From assembly GCA_022482785.1 (NCBI GenBank), contig JAKVON010000010.1, positions 32,359 to 96,358 on the forward strand: a stretch of DNA of 64,000 bases, in the 5' to 3' direction. This DNA comes from Atopobiaceae bacterium (GTDB lineage Bacteria; Actinomycetota; Coriobacteriia; Coriobacteriales; Atopobiaceae). Position 1 is the first letter of the stretch. The number at the start of each line of letters is the position of its first letter. Of the stretch, positions 17,646 through 26,814 are shown piece after piece. The notes under the pieces are model-generated. The model made no database searches. It was not told where the DNA came from and saw only the letters and a list, made by a program, of their open reading frames with translations. A program made the position numbers and the translations under genes.

Positions 17646-18257
17646 CTATGAGTTCTCGATGCCCGAGGGGTAGAGGGCCTGGTAGTTCGCGAGGGCTTGC
17701 TTGACGCGGGCGAGGTAGGCCTTGGTCTCGGGATACTCGATGAGCGTCGAGAGGTCCGTCGAGGAGCTCGAGCCGGAGGTCCACGACTCGACCTTGCCGA
17801 TGCCCGCGTTGTAGGCGGCGATGACCTCGTCGGTGCTGCCCAGCTGCCTCTGCAGGTAGGCGAGGTAGGCGCAGCCGTACTCGATGTTGACCGAGGCGTC
17901 GGTGAGGTCGGACGACGGATAGGCCTTCCCGTTCACCAGGCCGAGGCTCAGCACCTCGTCGGCCGTGTCGGGCATGAGCTGCATGAGGCCCACGGCCCCT
18001 GCGCTCGAGCTCGCCGAGGCGTTCCAGTCGCTCTCGCACTTGATGACGGCGCACACCAGGTAGGGGTCGACCCCATGGCGCGCGGCGGAGTCGTCGATCT
18101 GCTGGTCGTAGCGCACGGGATAGAGAATCGCGCGCGTCACCTGCGCGGGGGTCCACTCGATCGTGAGCGCGATGGCGAGCATGAGCCCCATCGCCAGGAT
18201 CGGAACCGTCCGGTACCACCGCCAGAAGCGGGTCCTCGACCGTGCCCGCCTAGCCAT
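17646..18257 (-). CDS. Membrane-anchored lytic transglycosylase (SLT family)
   Basis: 203 residues: a basic N-terminus, one membrane segment (VPILAMGLMLAIALTIEW), then an extracytoplasmic SLT domain with catalytic glutamate in IKCESDWNASA, the GAVGLMQLMPDTADE core and VIAAYNAGIGKVESW. Cleaves peptidoglycan glycan strands, producing 1,6-anhydro ends. Its start overlaps the coaE stop by 8 bases, so the two are translationally coupled. Confidence 0.9.
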   Translation of the reverse strand: MARRARSRTRFWRWYRTVPILAMGLMLAIALTIEWTPAQVTRAILYPVRYDQQIDDSAARHGVDPYLVCAVIKCESDWNASASSSAGAVGLMQLMPDTADEVLSLGLVNGKAYPSSDLTDASVNIEYGCAYLAYLQRQLGSTDEVIAAYNAGIGKVESWTSGSSSSTDLSTLIEYPETKAYLARVKQALANYQALYPSGIENS

Positions 18258-18897
18258 CGAGGCCTCCGGGCAGCGTCGGGGCGACGGTCCAGCCCGCCTG
18301 CTCGCGCATCGACCACCATTCGTCCACCTGGCGCTCGAGCGTGCGCTCGTCGCCGTCGTTCACGAAGACCCAGTCGGCGTGCTCGGCCAGGTACTCGTCC
18401 GTGGGCTGGCGGAGCGTCCGGCGGTCGAAGTCGGCCGCGTCCATGCCCCTTCCCACGGCCCGCTCGCGCCGCAGGCCGAGCGGGCACTCGACGGCGACCA
18501 CCTCGTCGGCCAGCGGGAGGAGCGCCGCCGCCCGGTCGAGCAGCGGCACCTCGACCACGGCGAGCGCCGGGGCCTTGGCCGCGCAGGAGGACTCGGTGAG
18601 CATGGCCGAGAGGGCCTCGGAGATGGCAGGGAGCTCGATCGCCTCGAGCGCGGCCGTCGCCTCGGGGCTCGCGAAGGCGCGAAGGGCGAGGAGGGGCCTG
18701 TCGAGGGCACCCGTGTCGGCATCGACGACATCGGCGCCGAACTCGGCGGCAAGGGCAGGGAGGACGTCGGAGCCCGGGGCGCAGACGTCGCGCGACACCT
18801 GGTCGAGGTCGATGCGCCACGCGCCGCGCCTCTCGAGCATGCGGGCGACCGTCGACTTGCCGGATGCGATTCCGCCAGCGAGAAAGACCGTGTACAT
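18250..18897 (-). CDS. coaE: Dephospho-CoA kinase
   Basis: Last step of coenzyme A synthesis, ATP-dependent phosphorylation of dephospho-CoA. 215 residues from MYTVFLAGGIASGKSTVARML; the P-loop GGIASGKST, the IDLDQVSRDV acceptor-binding region and VVEVPLLDRAA are visible. The longer track ORF (to 19329) reads through from another frame. It overlaps the transglycosylase gene. Confidence 0.92.
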   Translation of the reverse strand: MYTVFLAGGIASGKSTVARMLERRGAWRIDLDQVSRDVCAPGSDVLPALAAEFGADVVDADTGALDRPLLALRAFASPEATAALEAIELPAISEALSAMLTESSCAAKAPALAVVEVPLLDRAAALLPLADEVVAVECPLGLRRERAVGRGMDAADFDRRTLRQPTDEYLAEHADWVFVNDGDERTLERQVDEWWSMREQAGWTVAPTLPGGLDG

Positions 18898-18953
18898 TTG
18901 GGTTTCCTGTGCCTTCCAGCTGTTGTGACTCAACGATACGACGGACCTCGGGG

Positions 18954-19358
18954 CTAGGACTTCACCTCGAACTTCTTGTGGCACGCGGGGCAGGTCACGC
19001 GGATGTTGCCCTTGCCCCTCGGCACGCGCATCTTCTGCCCGCAGTCGGGGCACGACACGTGCTTGTAGGAGCGTGCCTCCGCGAACGCGGCCTTGGGCGA
19101 GGCCACCCAGGGACGGAGCTTGCCGAGATGCCCCATGAAGTACTCGTTCTCGACCGCGCGCTGCCGGACGTTCTTCGAGCTGATCCGGAACCACGCATAG
19201 GCGAGCAGCGCCAGGGCCAGCCAGGTAAGCCATGCGGTACGGGCGAACAGGTCGATGACGACGAGGAGGATGGCGAGGTCGCAGGCGCAACGGGCGAGGT
19301 CGTCCGAGCCGTTGCGCCCACGCATCCACTCGGCGAACTTCTGCTGCAGGTCTTTCAT
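18954..19358 (-). CDS. Small membrane protein with C-terminal zinc ribbon
   Basis: 134 residues. After an N-terminal amphipathic stretch (MKDLQQKFAEWMRGRNG) come two closely spaced hydrophobic segments (LAILLVVIDLF and AWLTWLALALLAYAWF), then a soluble tail with a four-cysteine ribbon, CPDCGQKMRVPRGKGNIRV followed by CPACHKKFEV. This resembles uncharacterised zinc-ribbon membrane proteins. Start at 19358 chosen over 19406 because the longer version begins inside the rpsA terminator hairpin. Function unknown. Confidence 0.75.
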   Translation of the reverse strand: MKDLQQKFAEWMRGRNGSDDLARCACDLAILLVVIDLFARTAWLTWLALALLAYAWFRISSKNVRQRAVENEYFMGHLGKLRPWVASPKAAFAEARSYKHVSCPDCGQKMRVPRGKGNIRVTCPACHKKFEVKS

Positions 19359-19378
19359 GTCGAACCGCCTTTCTGTCA

Positions 19379-19406
19379 GTGGGGGCCGCCCGAAGGCAGC
19401 CCCCAC
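19379..19406 (-). terminator. rpsA hairpin with UUCG tetraloop
   Basis: On the minus strand GTGGGGGCTGCC-TTCG-GGCGGCCCCCAC forms a 12-bp stem (one G-U) capped by the very stable UUCG loop, 29 bases past the rpsA stop. No T-run follows, so termination may be partial or the element may protect the mRNA 3' end. Confidence 0.65.
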
Positions 19407-19434
19407 GAGTCTCGACTATGTACCCGGGATGGGG

Positions 19435-20655
19435 CTACTCCTCGGCGGGCGTCTCCTCGGCCACGGGAGCTTCATCGGCCTCGGGAGCGGCCTCGACGGG
19501 CGCGGGCTTCTCGGCCTCGGGCTCGTCGATGGGCTTGACCTCGACCTCGATGCCGAGGGTCTCGGCGGCAGCCTTCATCGAGAGGGAGATGCGACGACGG
19601 TCGAGGTCGATCTCCATGACCTTGACCTGGACCTTGTCGCCGACCTTGCACACCTGCGCGGGGGCGTCGACGTGGGTCTTGGCCATCTCGGAGATGTGCA
19701 CCAGGCCCTCGATGCCCTCGCCGAGGTCGACGAAGGCGCCGAACGGCACGAGCTTGGTGACGGTGCCCTCGACGATGGCGCCGACGGGATACTTCTTGAC
19801 GAGCATGCGCCAGGGGTCCTCGGTGGTCTGCTTGAGGCCCAGCGAGATGCGCTCGCGGTTGAGGTCGACGTCGAGCACCTGGACCTCGACCTCCTGGCCG
19901 ACCTTGACGACCTCGGAGGGGTGGTTCACGTGGTTCCAGGAGAGCTCGGAGATGTGGATCAGGCCGTCGATGCCGCCGAGGTCGACGAAGGCGCCGAAGT
20001 CGACGATCGAGGAGACGGTGCCCTTGAGGCGCATGCCGCTCTTGAGCTTGGAGAGGATCTCGGTGCGCTCGGCCTTGCGCTCCTCCTCGAGCACGACGCG
20101 ACGGGAGAGGACCACGTTGTTGCGGTTGCGGTCCATCTCGATGACGCGGGCCTCGATGCGGGTGCCGAGGTAGGCGTTGAGGTCCTTGACGCGACGGAGG
20201 TCGACGAGCGAGGCGGGAAGGAAGCCGCGGAGCCCGATGTCGAGGATGAGACCGCCCTTGACGACCTCGATGACCTCGCCCTCGACGTTCTCGCCCTTGT
20301 TGAACTTCTCCTCGATCGCGTTCCAGGAGCGCTCGTACTCGGCGCGCTTCTTGGAGAGGATGAGGCGGCCGTCCTTGTCCTCCTTCTGGAGAACGAGGGC
20401 CTCGATGGTGTCGCCCATGGAGACGATGTCGGCGGGATTGGCATCCTTGCGGATGGAGAGCTCGCGGACGGGGATGACGCCCTCGGACTTGTAGCCGATG
20501 TCCAGGAGCACCTCGTCGTGCTCGATCTTGACCACGGTGCCGGTGACAAGGTCTCCTTCGTCGAAGTCGGTGATGGTGCCGTCGACGAGGCTGTTCATCT
20601 CCTCGTCGGATACGGTATCCAGGGAGAAGACGGACGGGTTCTGAATCTCACTCAA
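19435..20655 (-). CDS. rpsA: 30S ribosomal protein S1 (four S1 domains)
   Basis: RNA-binding protein that helps mRNA dock on the 30S subunit. Four S1 repeats in order: GDLVTGTVVKIEHDEVLLDI, GENVEGEVIEVVKGGLILDI, GMRLKGTVSSIVDFGAFVDL and GAIVEGTVTKLVPFGAFVDL, followed by an acidic, alanine/proline-rich tail (EEPAEETP-like). Four domains is the usual form in Gram-positives, against six in E. coli. I choose the TTG at 20655 (LSEIQNPSVF) because AAAGGGG lies at correct spacing; the ATG at 20697 lacks a ribosome site. Confidence 0.93.
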   Translation of the reverse strand: MSEIQNPSVFSLDTVSDEEMNSLVDGTITDFDEGDLVTGTVVKIEHDEVLLDIGYKSEGVIPVRELSIRKDANPADIVSMGDTIEALVLQKEDKDGRLILSKKRAEYERSWNAIEEKFNKGENVEGEVIEVVKGGLILDIGLRGFLPASLVDLRRVKDLNAYLGTRIEARVIEMDRNRNNVVLSRRVVLEEERKAERTEILSKLKSGMRLKGTVSSIVDFGAFVDLGGIDGLIHISELSWNHVNHPSEVVKVGQEVEVQVLDVDLNRERISLGLKQTTEDPWRMLVKKYPVGAIVEGTVTKLVPFGAFVDLGEGIEGLVHISEMAKTHVDAPAQVCKVGDKVQVKVMEIDLDRRRISLSMKAAAETLGIEVEVKPIDEPEAEKPAPVEAAPEADEAPVAEETPAEE

Positions 20656-20925
20656 AGGTGGACCCCTTTCGAGAAACGGGGCCCCAGCCATGGTCATCGC
20701 CTACGGTGACAGGGCGTGCGCCCTCACACCGACGTGGAAACTTACATGCTCGGGGGCCGACAGATACGTCAGTGCGGGCCGGATTGCCCACACGTTGGAA
20801 AGGATACCGTGGAACGACACGTCATTTCAAGCACCGCACGACGAATGCATGGGTTTTTCCCACTCGCCGCGAAGTGCGAGTAGAATCGGAGACTCGATGG
20901 CCACGAACCCAAGGAGCCTCTCAGC

Positions 20926-21651
20926 ATGATCAAGGCCGTCCTCTTCGACATGGACGACACCCTGCTCGACATCAACCTCACCCTCTTCGCGACACGGTTC
21001 TACGCGCGCGAGGCACGCATCCTGGGACACGTCGCCCGCAAGCCCTGGATTCCCATCGGTGCCGCCATCGTGAGGAGCTACCTCGCCGTGGCGGACGAGG
21101 GGCGCGAGGACGACCTCACCAACGAGAGCCTGTTCGACCAGACGTTCGAGCGCGCGACCGGCATCCCCTTGGACGAGCCTGCCATAGCCGACGCCCTCGG
21201 CTACTACGAGCGGGAGATACTCCCCCACATGAACGGCACGCTCGTCAACGCGCATCCCGAGCCGGGAGGCCTCGCCGCGGTCGACAAGGCCCGCGACCTC
21301 GGGCTCACGGTGGCCCTGGCGACGAACCCGAGCTTCTCCGAGGCGGTCGTGCGCTGCCGCATGAGGTGGGCCGGCATCGACGGGGAGGACTTCGCCCGCG
21401 TCTCGCACATGGGCAACTCCACGCGCGTCAAGCCATCCGCGCGCTACTACGAGGAGTTCTGCTCCGCCATAGGGTTCGCGCCCTACGAGTGCATCATGGT
21501 GGGCAACGACGCCTCGCGCGACTTCCCCCGCCCCGACTGCGGGCTCGTCACCGCCTACGTGGGGCATGCCCGGCCCAAGCGCGCGACCTGGCGCGGCAGC
21601 ATGAGGAACCTCGCGATCGACCTTCCCTACCTCGTGGAGACGCTCGGGTAG
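20926..21651 (+). CDS. HAD-family hydrolase
   Basis: 241 residues with the HAD catalytic motif FDMDDTLLDINL (nucleophile D in DMDDT), motif II region VALATNPSF, the lysine of motif III in STRVKPSARYY and motif IV VGNDASRDF. A helical cap lies between motifs I and II. Probably a small-molecule phosphatase; the substrate cannot be told. A TAGAAT hexamer 40 bases upstream is a possible -10. It is convergent with the RNase H gene, 17 bases away. Confidence 0.87.
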   Translation: MIKAVLFDMDDTLLDINLTLFATRFYAREARILGHVARKPWIPIGAAIVRSYLAVADEGREDDLTNESLFDQTFERATGIPLDEPAIADALGYYEREILPHMNGTLVNAHPEPGGLAAVDKARDLGLTVALATNPSFSEAVVRCRMRWAGIDGEDFARVSHMGNSTRVKPSARYYEEFCSAIGFAPYECIMVGNDASRDFPRPDCGLVTAYVGHARPKRATWRGSMRNLAIDLPYLVETLG

Positions 21652-21668
21652 GGGCCGAGGCGGTCGGG

Positions 21669-22145
21669 CTACCCGCGGAAGCCCTCGTCGTCGACGAGGT
21701 CGCCGCCGTCGGCCGCCTGGCAGGCGAGCTCGTCGCAGCGCTCGTTCAGCTCCTGGCCGGCATGTCCCTTGACCCACACCCACGTCACCTCGTGAGGCTC
21801 CTTGGCAGCCAGGAGGCGCTTCCAGAGGTCGGGGTTCTTGACCGGCTGCTTGCTGGCGTTCTTCCAGCCGCGACGCTGCCACGCGTCGGTCCAGTGCTTG
21901 TTGAAGGCGTTGACGAGGTACTGGGAGTCGCTGTGGAGCTCGACCTCGCAGGGCAGCCGCAGGGCCTCGAGCGCGGCGATGGCCCCCATGAGCTCCATGC
22001 GGTTGTTCGTGGTGCGGCGATACCCCTGCGAGAGCTCGCGCACATGGGCCGCTCCCGACGCGTCGACGTAGGTGAGGACCGCCCCATAGCCGCCCGGGCC
22101 GGGGTTTCCCCTCGAAGAGCCGTCCGTGTAGATGACCACCCGCAT
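21669..22145 (-). CDS. rnhA: Ribonuclease HI
   Basis: Cleaves RNA in RNA-DNA hybrids. The four acidic catalytic residues are in place: [16 protein letters not shown] (Asp), [10 protein letters not shown] (Glu), [11 protein letters not shown] (Asp) and [10 protein letters not shown] (Asp). [11 protein letters not shown] holds the family histidine. The ATG at 22145 has GGGGGA upstream; starts at 22157 or 22211 are possible but overlap the neighbouring promoter region. About 158 residues, normal for the family. Confidence 0.93.
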   Translation of the reverse strand: MRVVIYTDGSSRGNPGPGGYGAVLTYVDASGAAHVRELSQGYRRTTNNRMELMGAIAALEALRLPCEVELHSDSQYLVNAFNKHWTDAWQRRGWKNASKQPVKNPDLWKRLLAAKEPHEVTWVWVKGHAGQELNERCDELACQAADGGDLVDDEGFRG

Positions 22146-22231
22146 GCTGTCCCCCATCGCCCGTCCCGGCCGTCCCCCCGCTATCATGGGCGACTGGGAC
22201 GACATTGGCAAACGACGGCAGGGGGAGGGAC

Positions 22232-23497
22232 ATGGCGGGGCTTTGGGAGAGGGCGGTCGAGAGGTTCGGGGGCGAGCGGACGGGCGGCCACGGCGGCCTG
22301 GCCATCCTCAGGTCCATCGGCCCGGGCCTCCTCGTTACCGTGGGCTTCATCGACCCCGGGAACTGGGCCAGCAACATGGCGGCCGGCTCGACCTACGGCT
22401 ACGCCCTGCTCTGGGTGGTCACGCTCTCCACCCTCATGCTCATCGTGCTGCAGCACAATGCCGCCCACCTGGGCATCGCCACCGGCCGGTGCCTCGCCGA
22501 GTCGGCGACGGCGCACCTGCCGCGCTGGCTCTCGCGTCCCATCCTCGCGACGGCACTCGCCGCGAGCGTGGCCACCATCATGGCCGAGGTGCTCGGCGGC
22601 GCCGTCGCGCTCCAGATGCTCGTGGGGCTGCCGGTGCGCGCGGGCGCCGTGCTGGTGGCCGTGGCCTCCCTCGCCATGCTGCTCACGAACTCCTACGAGC
22701 GCATCGAGCGCTGGATCATCGGGTTCGTCTCGCTCATCGGGCTGTCGTTCCTCGTGGAGGTGGCCCTCGTCGGCGTGAGCTGGCCGGAGGCGGCGACGGC
22801 GTGGGTGGTCCCGAGCCTGCCCGCGGGCTCCCTTCCCGTGGTGCTCTCGGTGCTGGGGGCCGTCGTCATGCCCCACAACCTGTTCCTCCACTCCGAGGTC
22901 ATCCAGAGCCGCCACTTCGAGGCCCAGGGTGCCGACGTCATCGAGGGCAGGCTCCGCCACGAGCTCTACGACACCCTCTTCTCGATGCTGGTGGGCTGGG
23001 CCATCAACTCGGCCATGGTGATCCTCGCGGCGGCCACGTTCTTCTCGAACGGCGTCGTCATCGACGACCTCGCCCAGGCGGCGAGCGTGCTCTCCCCCAT
23101 CGTCGGGCCCGCAGCGTCGACCGTCTTCGCGCTCGCCCTGCTGCTCGCCGGGCTCTCCTCGAGCGTGACGGCGGGCATGGCCGCGGGCACCATCTCGGCC
23201 GGAGCCTTCGGCGAGGAGTACGACGTCGCCGACCGCCACAGCTCCGTGGGCGTCATGGCCTGCTTCGCCGCGGCGCTGGCCATGACCTTCTTCGTGAGCG
23301 ACGCCTTCGCCGGCCTCGTCTGGAGCCAGGCGCTGCTGTCCGTCCAGCTCCCCATCACAATCTTCCTGCAGATATACCTCACCTCGTCCAAGCGGGTCAT
23401 GGGACGCTACGCCAACGGGGCAGGCCTGAACGTGCTGCTCGTGGGCATCGGCGTCGTCGTGTGCGCGCTCAACGCCTGGCTTCTCGTCGTCGGGTAG
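22232..23497 (+). CDS. mntH: NRAMP-family Mn2+/Fe2+ transporter
   Basis: Proton-coupled divalent-metal importer in the cytoplasmic membrane. 421 residues with the two metal-site helices: [14 protein letters not shown] (helix 1, D and N ligands) and [17 protein letters not shown] (helix 6, methionine and histidine). The helix-6 methionine favours Mn2+/Fe2+ over Mg2+. Start taken at 22232 after AGGGGGAGGGAC; the track start at 22205 is a TTG without a ribosome site. The Mn exporter mntP elsewhere in the window is broken. Confidence 0.92.
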   Translation: MAGLWERAVERFGGERTGGHGGLAILRSIGPGLLVTVGFIDPGNWASNMAAGSTYGYALLWVVTLSTLMLIVLQHNAAHLGIATGRCLAESATAHLPRWLSRPILATALAASVATIMAEVLGGAVALQMLVGLPVRAGAVLVAVASLAMLLTNSYERIERWIIGFVSLIGLSFLVEVALVGVSWPEAATAWVVPSLPAGSLPVVLSVLGAVVMPHNLFLHSEVIQSRHFEAQGADVIEGRLRHELYDTLFSMLVGWAINSAMVILAAATFFSNGVVIDDLAQAASVLSPIVGPAASTVFALALLLAGLSSSVTAGMAAGTISAGAFGEEYDVADRHSSVGVMACFAAALAMTFFVSDAFAGLVWSQALLSVQLPITIFLQIYLTSSKRVMGRYANGAGLNVLLVGIGVVVCALNAWLLVVG

Positions 23498-23513
23498 CGC
23501 AGCGGCCGGGGCA

Positions 23514-23689
23514 TGGCAGAAAAGGTGGGATGTGCGGTCAGGAAGGGTATCCCTACTGGCAGCAAAAGTCGAGAGTGCGGTCCCCAAGACCCGCCGAAGC
23601 GGGTTGCGATCGAAAAAAGACGACCGCATACTCGGCTTTTGCTGCCACCGCGGGCGGCCGCACGACCGCACTCTCGGCTTTTCCTGCCA
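23514..23689. repeat. Symmetric cluster of four 26-bp extragenic repeats around a hairpin
   Basis: Four copies of a 26-bp unit beginning GACCGCACTCTCGGCTTTTG: 23514-23539 and 23557-23582 on the minus strand, 23622-23647 and 23664-23689 on the plus strand. The last three differ by only two or three bases from one another; the first is degenerate. Between the inner copies is a hairpin ACCCGC-CGAA-GCGGGT (23589-23604). The whole fills the gap between the convergent mntH and polA genes and reads as one large inverted structure. Confidence 0.75.
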
Positions 23690-23692
23690 CGA

Positions 23693-26389
23693 CTACTTGG
23701 CCTCGGCCCAGGTCTTGCCCCACGAGACCTCGGCGATGAGTGGCACCTTGAGCTCGACCACGCCCTCCATCGTCTCCTTGACCAGCGAGGAGAGTGCCTC
23801 GATCTCGCCTTCCGGCGCCTCGAAGTCGAGCTCGTCGTGGATCTGCATGATGAGCGTGGAGGCGAGGCCCTCCTCGGCGAGGCGCTCCTCGACCCGGATC
23901 ATCGCGAGCTTGATGATGTCGGCAGCCGAGCCCTGCATGGGATGGTTCATCGCCGTGCGCTCGCCGAAGGCCGCGAGCTGCCGGTTCCTCGCGGCGAGCT
24001 CGGGGATGCGCCGCTTGCGGCCGTACATGGTGACCGCGCAGAGGCTCCTCTTCGCCTCGGCGACGAGCCGGTCGAGATAGGAGCGCACGTCCGGGTAGGC
24101 GGCGAAGTAGCGATCGATCATCTCCTGGGCCTCGCCCCGGCTGATCTTGAGGCTCTGCGAGAGGCCGTAGGCCTGCTGGCCGTAGACGATGCCGAAGTTG
24201 ACCGCCTTCGCGCGGCTCCTCAGCGCCGGCGTCACCTCGGAGACGGGCACGCCGAAGACGCGCGCGGCGGTCGCGGCATGGAAGTCGGCGCCCGAGTTGA
24301 AGGCCTCGACGAGGTGCTCGTCGCCCGAGAGGTGCGCGAGCAGGCGCAGCTCGATCTGGGAGTAGTCGCAGGCGAGGAAGACGTTCCCCTCGCCCACGCC
24401 GAAGGCCTGGCGCACGCGCCTGCCCAGCTCGGAGCGCACGGGGATGTTCTGCAGGTTGGGGTTCGAGCTCGAGAGGCGGCCCGTGGCGGCGACCGTCTGG
24501 TTGAGGGTGGTGTGGATGCGGCCGTCCGTGGCGACGAGCTGCGGCAGCGCATCGAGGTAGGTCGACTTGATCTTGGCCTTCTCGCGGTATTCGAGCACGT
24601 CGGCCACCACGGAGTTGCTGAGGGCGAGGTCGTCCAGGACCTTCGCGTTGGTGGAGTAGAAGCCGCGGCTCGTCTTCTTGAGCCCTGCCGTGGGAAGCCC
24701 CATCACGTCGAAGAGCACGTGCGAGAGCTGCATGGGAGAGTCGATGTTGAAGTCCTCGCCCGCGGCCTCGTGGATGCGGGCGGCCACGGCCTCGATGTCG
24801 GCCCCCAGGCCGAGGCTCTGCTCGGCCAGGATGGACGGGTCGACGTACATGCCGGCGCGCTCGATGGCGAGCAGCACCCCCACCAGCGGCATCTCTATCT
24901 CGTGGAAGCAGGAGGCCGAGCCGTCGGACTCGAGGCGCGCGGCGAGCACGGGCCGCAGGAGCCGGCACGCGACGGCGTCGATGGCAGCCTCGGGAACGTC
25001 CTCGCTGGGCTCGGGGAGGGCCTGCTCGAGGTATTGCCCCTGCTCGGCCAGCTCGCGGGCCTCGAAGGCGTTCTTGGAGGAGTCGAGGAGGTAGCCTGCC
25101 ACGGCGACGTCGAAGATGCGCCCCGGGTCGAGGTCTGACGGCTCGATGCGGGCCGGCAGCGCGGAGTCGGCGGGGCAGACGGTGCGCACGAGGCCCTTGA
25201 CGTCGTCGGCCGCGACGCGCCCGCCGCGGACGAGGCGCTCGAGCACGGCGTCGGCCGCATCGTCGTCGAAGCGCAGCAGGCCGCCCTCGCACGAGACCCA
25301 GAGGCGGTGGCCCGACCCCATGCCCGGCAGGACGTCCTCCTCGCCGTCGTCGTAGTCGACGCCCAGCCACTCGCCCGACCCGACGGCCGCGTCGAGCGCC
25401 GCCTGCGCGGCGGTGCCCGCGAGAGGCGCGGCGACGCTCACGGGTGCGACCGATGAGGCGGCGACGCCGCCGCTGCCCTCCCCCAGCGCAAGCACGCGCG
25501 CCATGAGGCCGGTGAAGCCGAGCCGCGAGAACTCCTGCCGCACCAGCGCGGGGTCCCAGGTGGGGAACTTGGCGCTCGCGAGCTCGAAGTCGAGCGGGGC
25601 ATCCGTGCGGATCGTGGCGATCTTGCGGCTGAGCAGGGCGTCTTCGGCGTGTGCGCGGAGGTTCTCCCCCATCTTGCCCTTGACCTCGCCGGCATGGGCG
25701 ATGACCTCGTCGAGGGAGCCGTACCGCGTGATGAGGGCGGCCGCCTTCTTCGGCCCGATCCCCGGCACTCCGGGGATGTTGTCGGAGGTGTCGCCCTTGA
25801 GGCCGTAGAAGTCGGGCACGAGGGCGGGCGTGATGCCGTTGTACAGGTCGAAGACCGTCTCGGGCGTCATGATCTGGACGTCGGAGAGGCCCTTCCTCGT
25901 GCCCACGATGTGGATGGAGTCCGTGGAGAGCTGGTACATGTCGCGATCGCCCGTGACGAGGTACATGAGGTAGCCCGCCTGCTCGCCCTGCTTGGCCAAG
26001 GTCCCCAGGATGTCGTCGCCCTCCCAGCCCTCGAGCTCGACCACGGGCACGTCCATCGAGCGGAGCAGCTCCTTGACCATGGGGAACTGCTCGTGGAGCG
26101 CCGGGTCCATGGGCGGGCGTTGGGCCTTGTACTGGGGCAGCATCTCCATGCGGACGCGCGGCTTGCCCTTGTCGAAGGCGCAGATGACGCCGTTCGGGGC
26201 GAAGGTCTCGACCATCTTCACGAACATCGAGGTGAAGCCGAAGACGGCGTTGGTGGGACGCCCGTCGGGCGACATCATCGTGGGGGGGATGGCGTGGAAC
26301 GCGCGGTGCATGAGGGAGTTGCCGTCGACGACGGCGATCACCTTGCGAGGCGTGGCGGACTCTGGCTGTGTGCTGGCTGGCTCTGGCAT
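23693..26389 (-). CDS. polA: DNA polymerase I
   Basis: 898 residues, starting MPEPASTQPESATPRKVIAV after AAGGGAG. Order: 5'-3' exonuclease (VDGNSLMHRAFHAIPP, LVTGDRDMYQLS, LKGDTSDNIPGVPGIG); a central 3'-5' exonuclease-like domain in which the metal-binding DxE signature is lost (only LGVDYDDGEEDVL can be aligned); and the family A polymerase domain (DYSQIELRLLAHLSGD, RSRAKAVNFGIVYGQQAYGL, IMQIHDELDFEAP). Proofreading is therefore probably absent, as in many Gram-positive Pol I. Upstream extension of the track ORF to 27148 comes from the barnase region and is not part of the gene. Confidence 0.96.
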   Translation of the reverse strand: MPEPASTQPESATPRKVIAVVDGNSLMHRAFHAIPPTMMSPDGRPTNAVFGFTSMFVKMVETFAPNGVICAFDKGKPRVRMEMLPQYKAQRPPMDPALHEQFPMVKELLRSMDVPVVELEGWEGDDILGTLAKQGEQAGYLMYLVTGDRDMYQLSTDSIHIVGTRKGLSDVQIMTPETVFDLYNGITPALVPDFYGLKGDTSDNIPGVPGIGPKKAAALITRYGSLDEVIAHAGEVKGKMGENLRAHAEDALLSRKIATIRTDAPLDFELASAKFPTWDPALVRQEFSRLGFTGLMARVLALGEGSGGVAASSVAPVSVAAPLAGTAAQAALDAAVGSGEWLGVDYDDGEEDVLPGMGSGHRLWVSCEGGLLRFDDDAADAVLERLVRGGRVAADDVKGLVRTVCPADSALPARIEPSDLDPGRIFDVAVAGYLLDSSKNAFEARELAEQGQYLEQALPEPSEDVPEAAIDAVACRLLRPVLAARLESDGSASCFHEIEMPLVGVLLAIERAGMYVDPSILAEQSLGLGADIEAVAARIHEAAGEDFNIDSPMQLSHVLFDVMGLPTAGLKKTSRGFYSTNAKVLDDLALSNSVVADVLEYREKAKIKSTYLDALPQLVATDGRIHTTLNQTVAATGRLSSSNPNLQNIPVRSELGRRVRQAFGVGEGNVFLACDYSQIELRLLAHLSGDEHLVEAFNSGADFHAATAARVFGVPVSEVTPALRSRAKAVNFGIVYGQQAYGLSQSLKISRGEAQEMIDRYFAAYPDVRSYLDRLVAEAKRSLCAVTMYGRKRRIPELAARNRQLAAFGERTAMNHPMQGSAADIIKLAMIRVEERLAEEGLASTLIMQIHDELDFEAPEGEIEALSSLVKETMEGVVELKVPLIAEVSWGKTWAEAK

Positions 26390-26489
26390 GGGGCTCCCTT
26401 GGGCGAAGGCTTGTCGGTTCGATTGTAGCCGCTGGGATGGACCGTTTCCCCACGGGAGGCCCCAGGGCCGCACGGGAGGATCGCGCAGG

Positions 26490-26511
26490 CTGGCCGGCAG
26501 CGCCCGGCCAG
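26490..26511 (-). terminator. Hairpin after the barstar gene
   Basis: CTGGCCGG-CAGCGC-CCGGCCAG, 8-bp perfect stem, begins 10 bases past the barstar stop. There is no T-run, so it is only a candidate terminator. The remainder of the 131-bp gap up to polA shows nothing else. Confidence 0.4.
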
Positions 26512-26520
26512 TCCGCCGGC

Positions 26521-26805
26521 CTACCTCGTGCGGGGCCTCTCCACGAACACCTCGAGCGAGGGGTTGGCCAGCGCCGAGCGCTCGAAGACGTGCGCGACGC
26601 GGCGCAGGTAGGCGGCCATCTCGTCGCCTTGGGGATGGGCGAGGTCGATCACGACGCGCGTGGGGCGGCTGACGTCGCCCAGGCAGTCGGCCAGGGCCGA
26701 GAGGTTGCGGCCGTAGTATCCCGGGAAGCCGAACTCGCGCTCGATCCACGCATGCACCGAGAACTCGGTCGCGAACTGCGATCCCCTCATCATGATCTCG
26801 CGCAT
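26521..26805 (-). CDS. Barstar-family ribonuclease inhibitor
   Basis: 94 residues matching the barstar fold: FGFPGYYGRNLSALADCLGDV is the hallmark helix-loop that plugs the barnase active site, followed by RVVIDLAHP. Binds and neutralises the cognate secreted RNase inside the cell. The start codon lies 9 bases after the barnase stop, with AGGGGGCG upstream, so the two are one operon. Intact although the barnase reading frame is not. Confidence 0.88.
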   Translation of the reverse strand: MREIMMRGSQFATEFSVHAWIEREFGFPGYYGRNLSALADCLGDVSRPTRVVIDLAHPQGDEMAAYLRRVAHVFERSALANPSLEVFVERPRTR

Positions 26806-26814
26806 GGACGCCCC

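Noticed and set aside
20656-20697. ATG start 14 codons upstream for rpsA
   Set aside because: No ribosome site; the TTG at 20655 has AAAGGGG and gives the usual SEIQNP-like N-terminus.
23514-23689. CRISPR array
   Set aside because: Only four copies, in two orientations, uneven spacers and no cas genes nearby.
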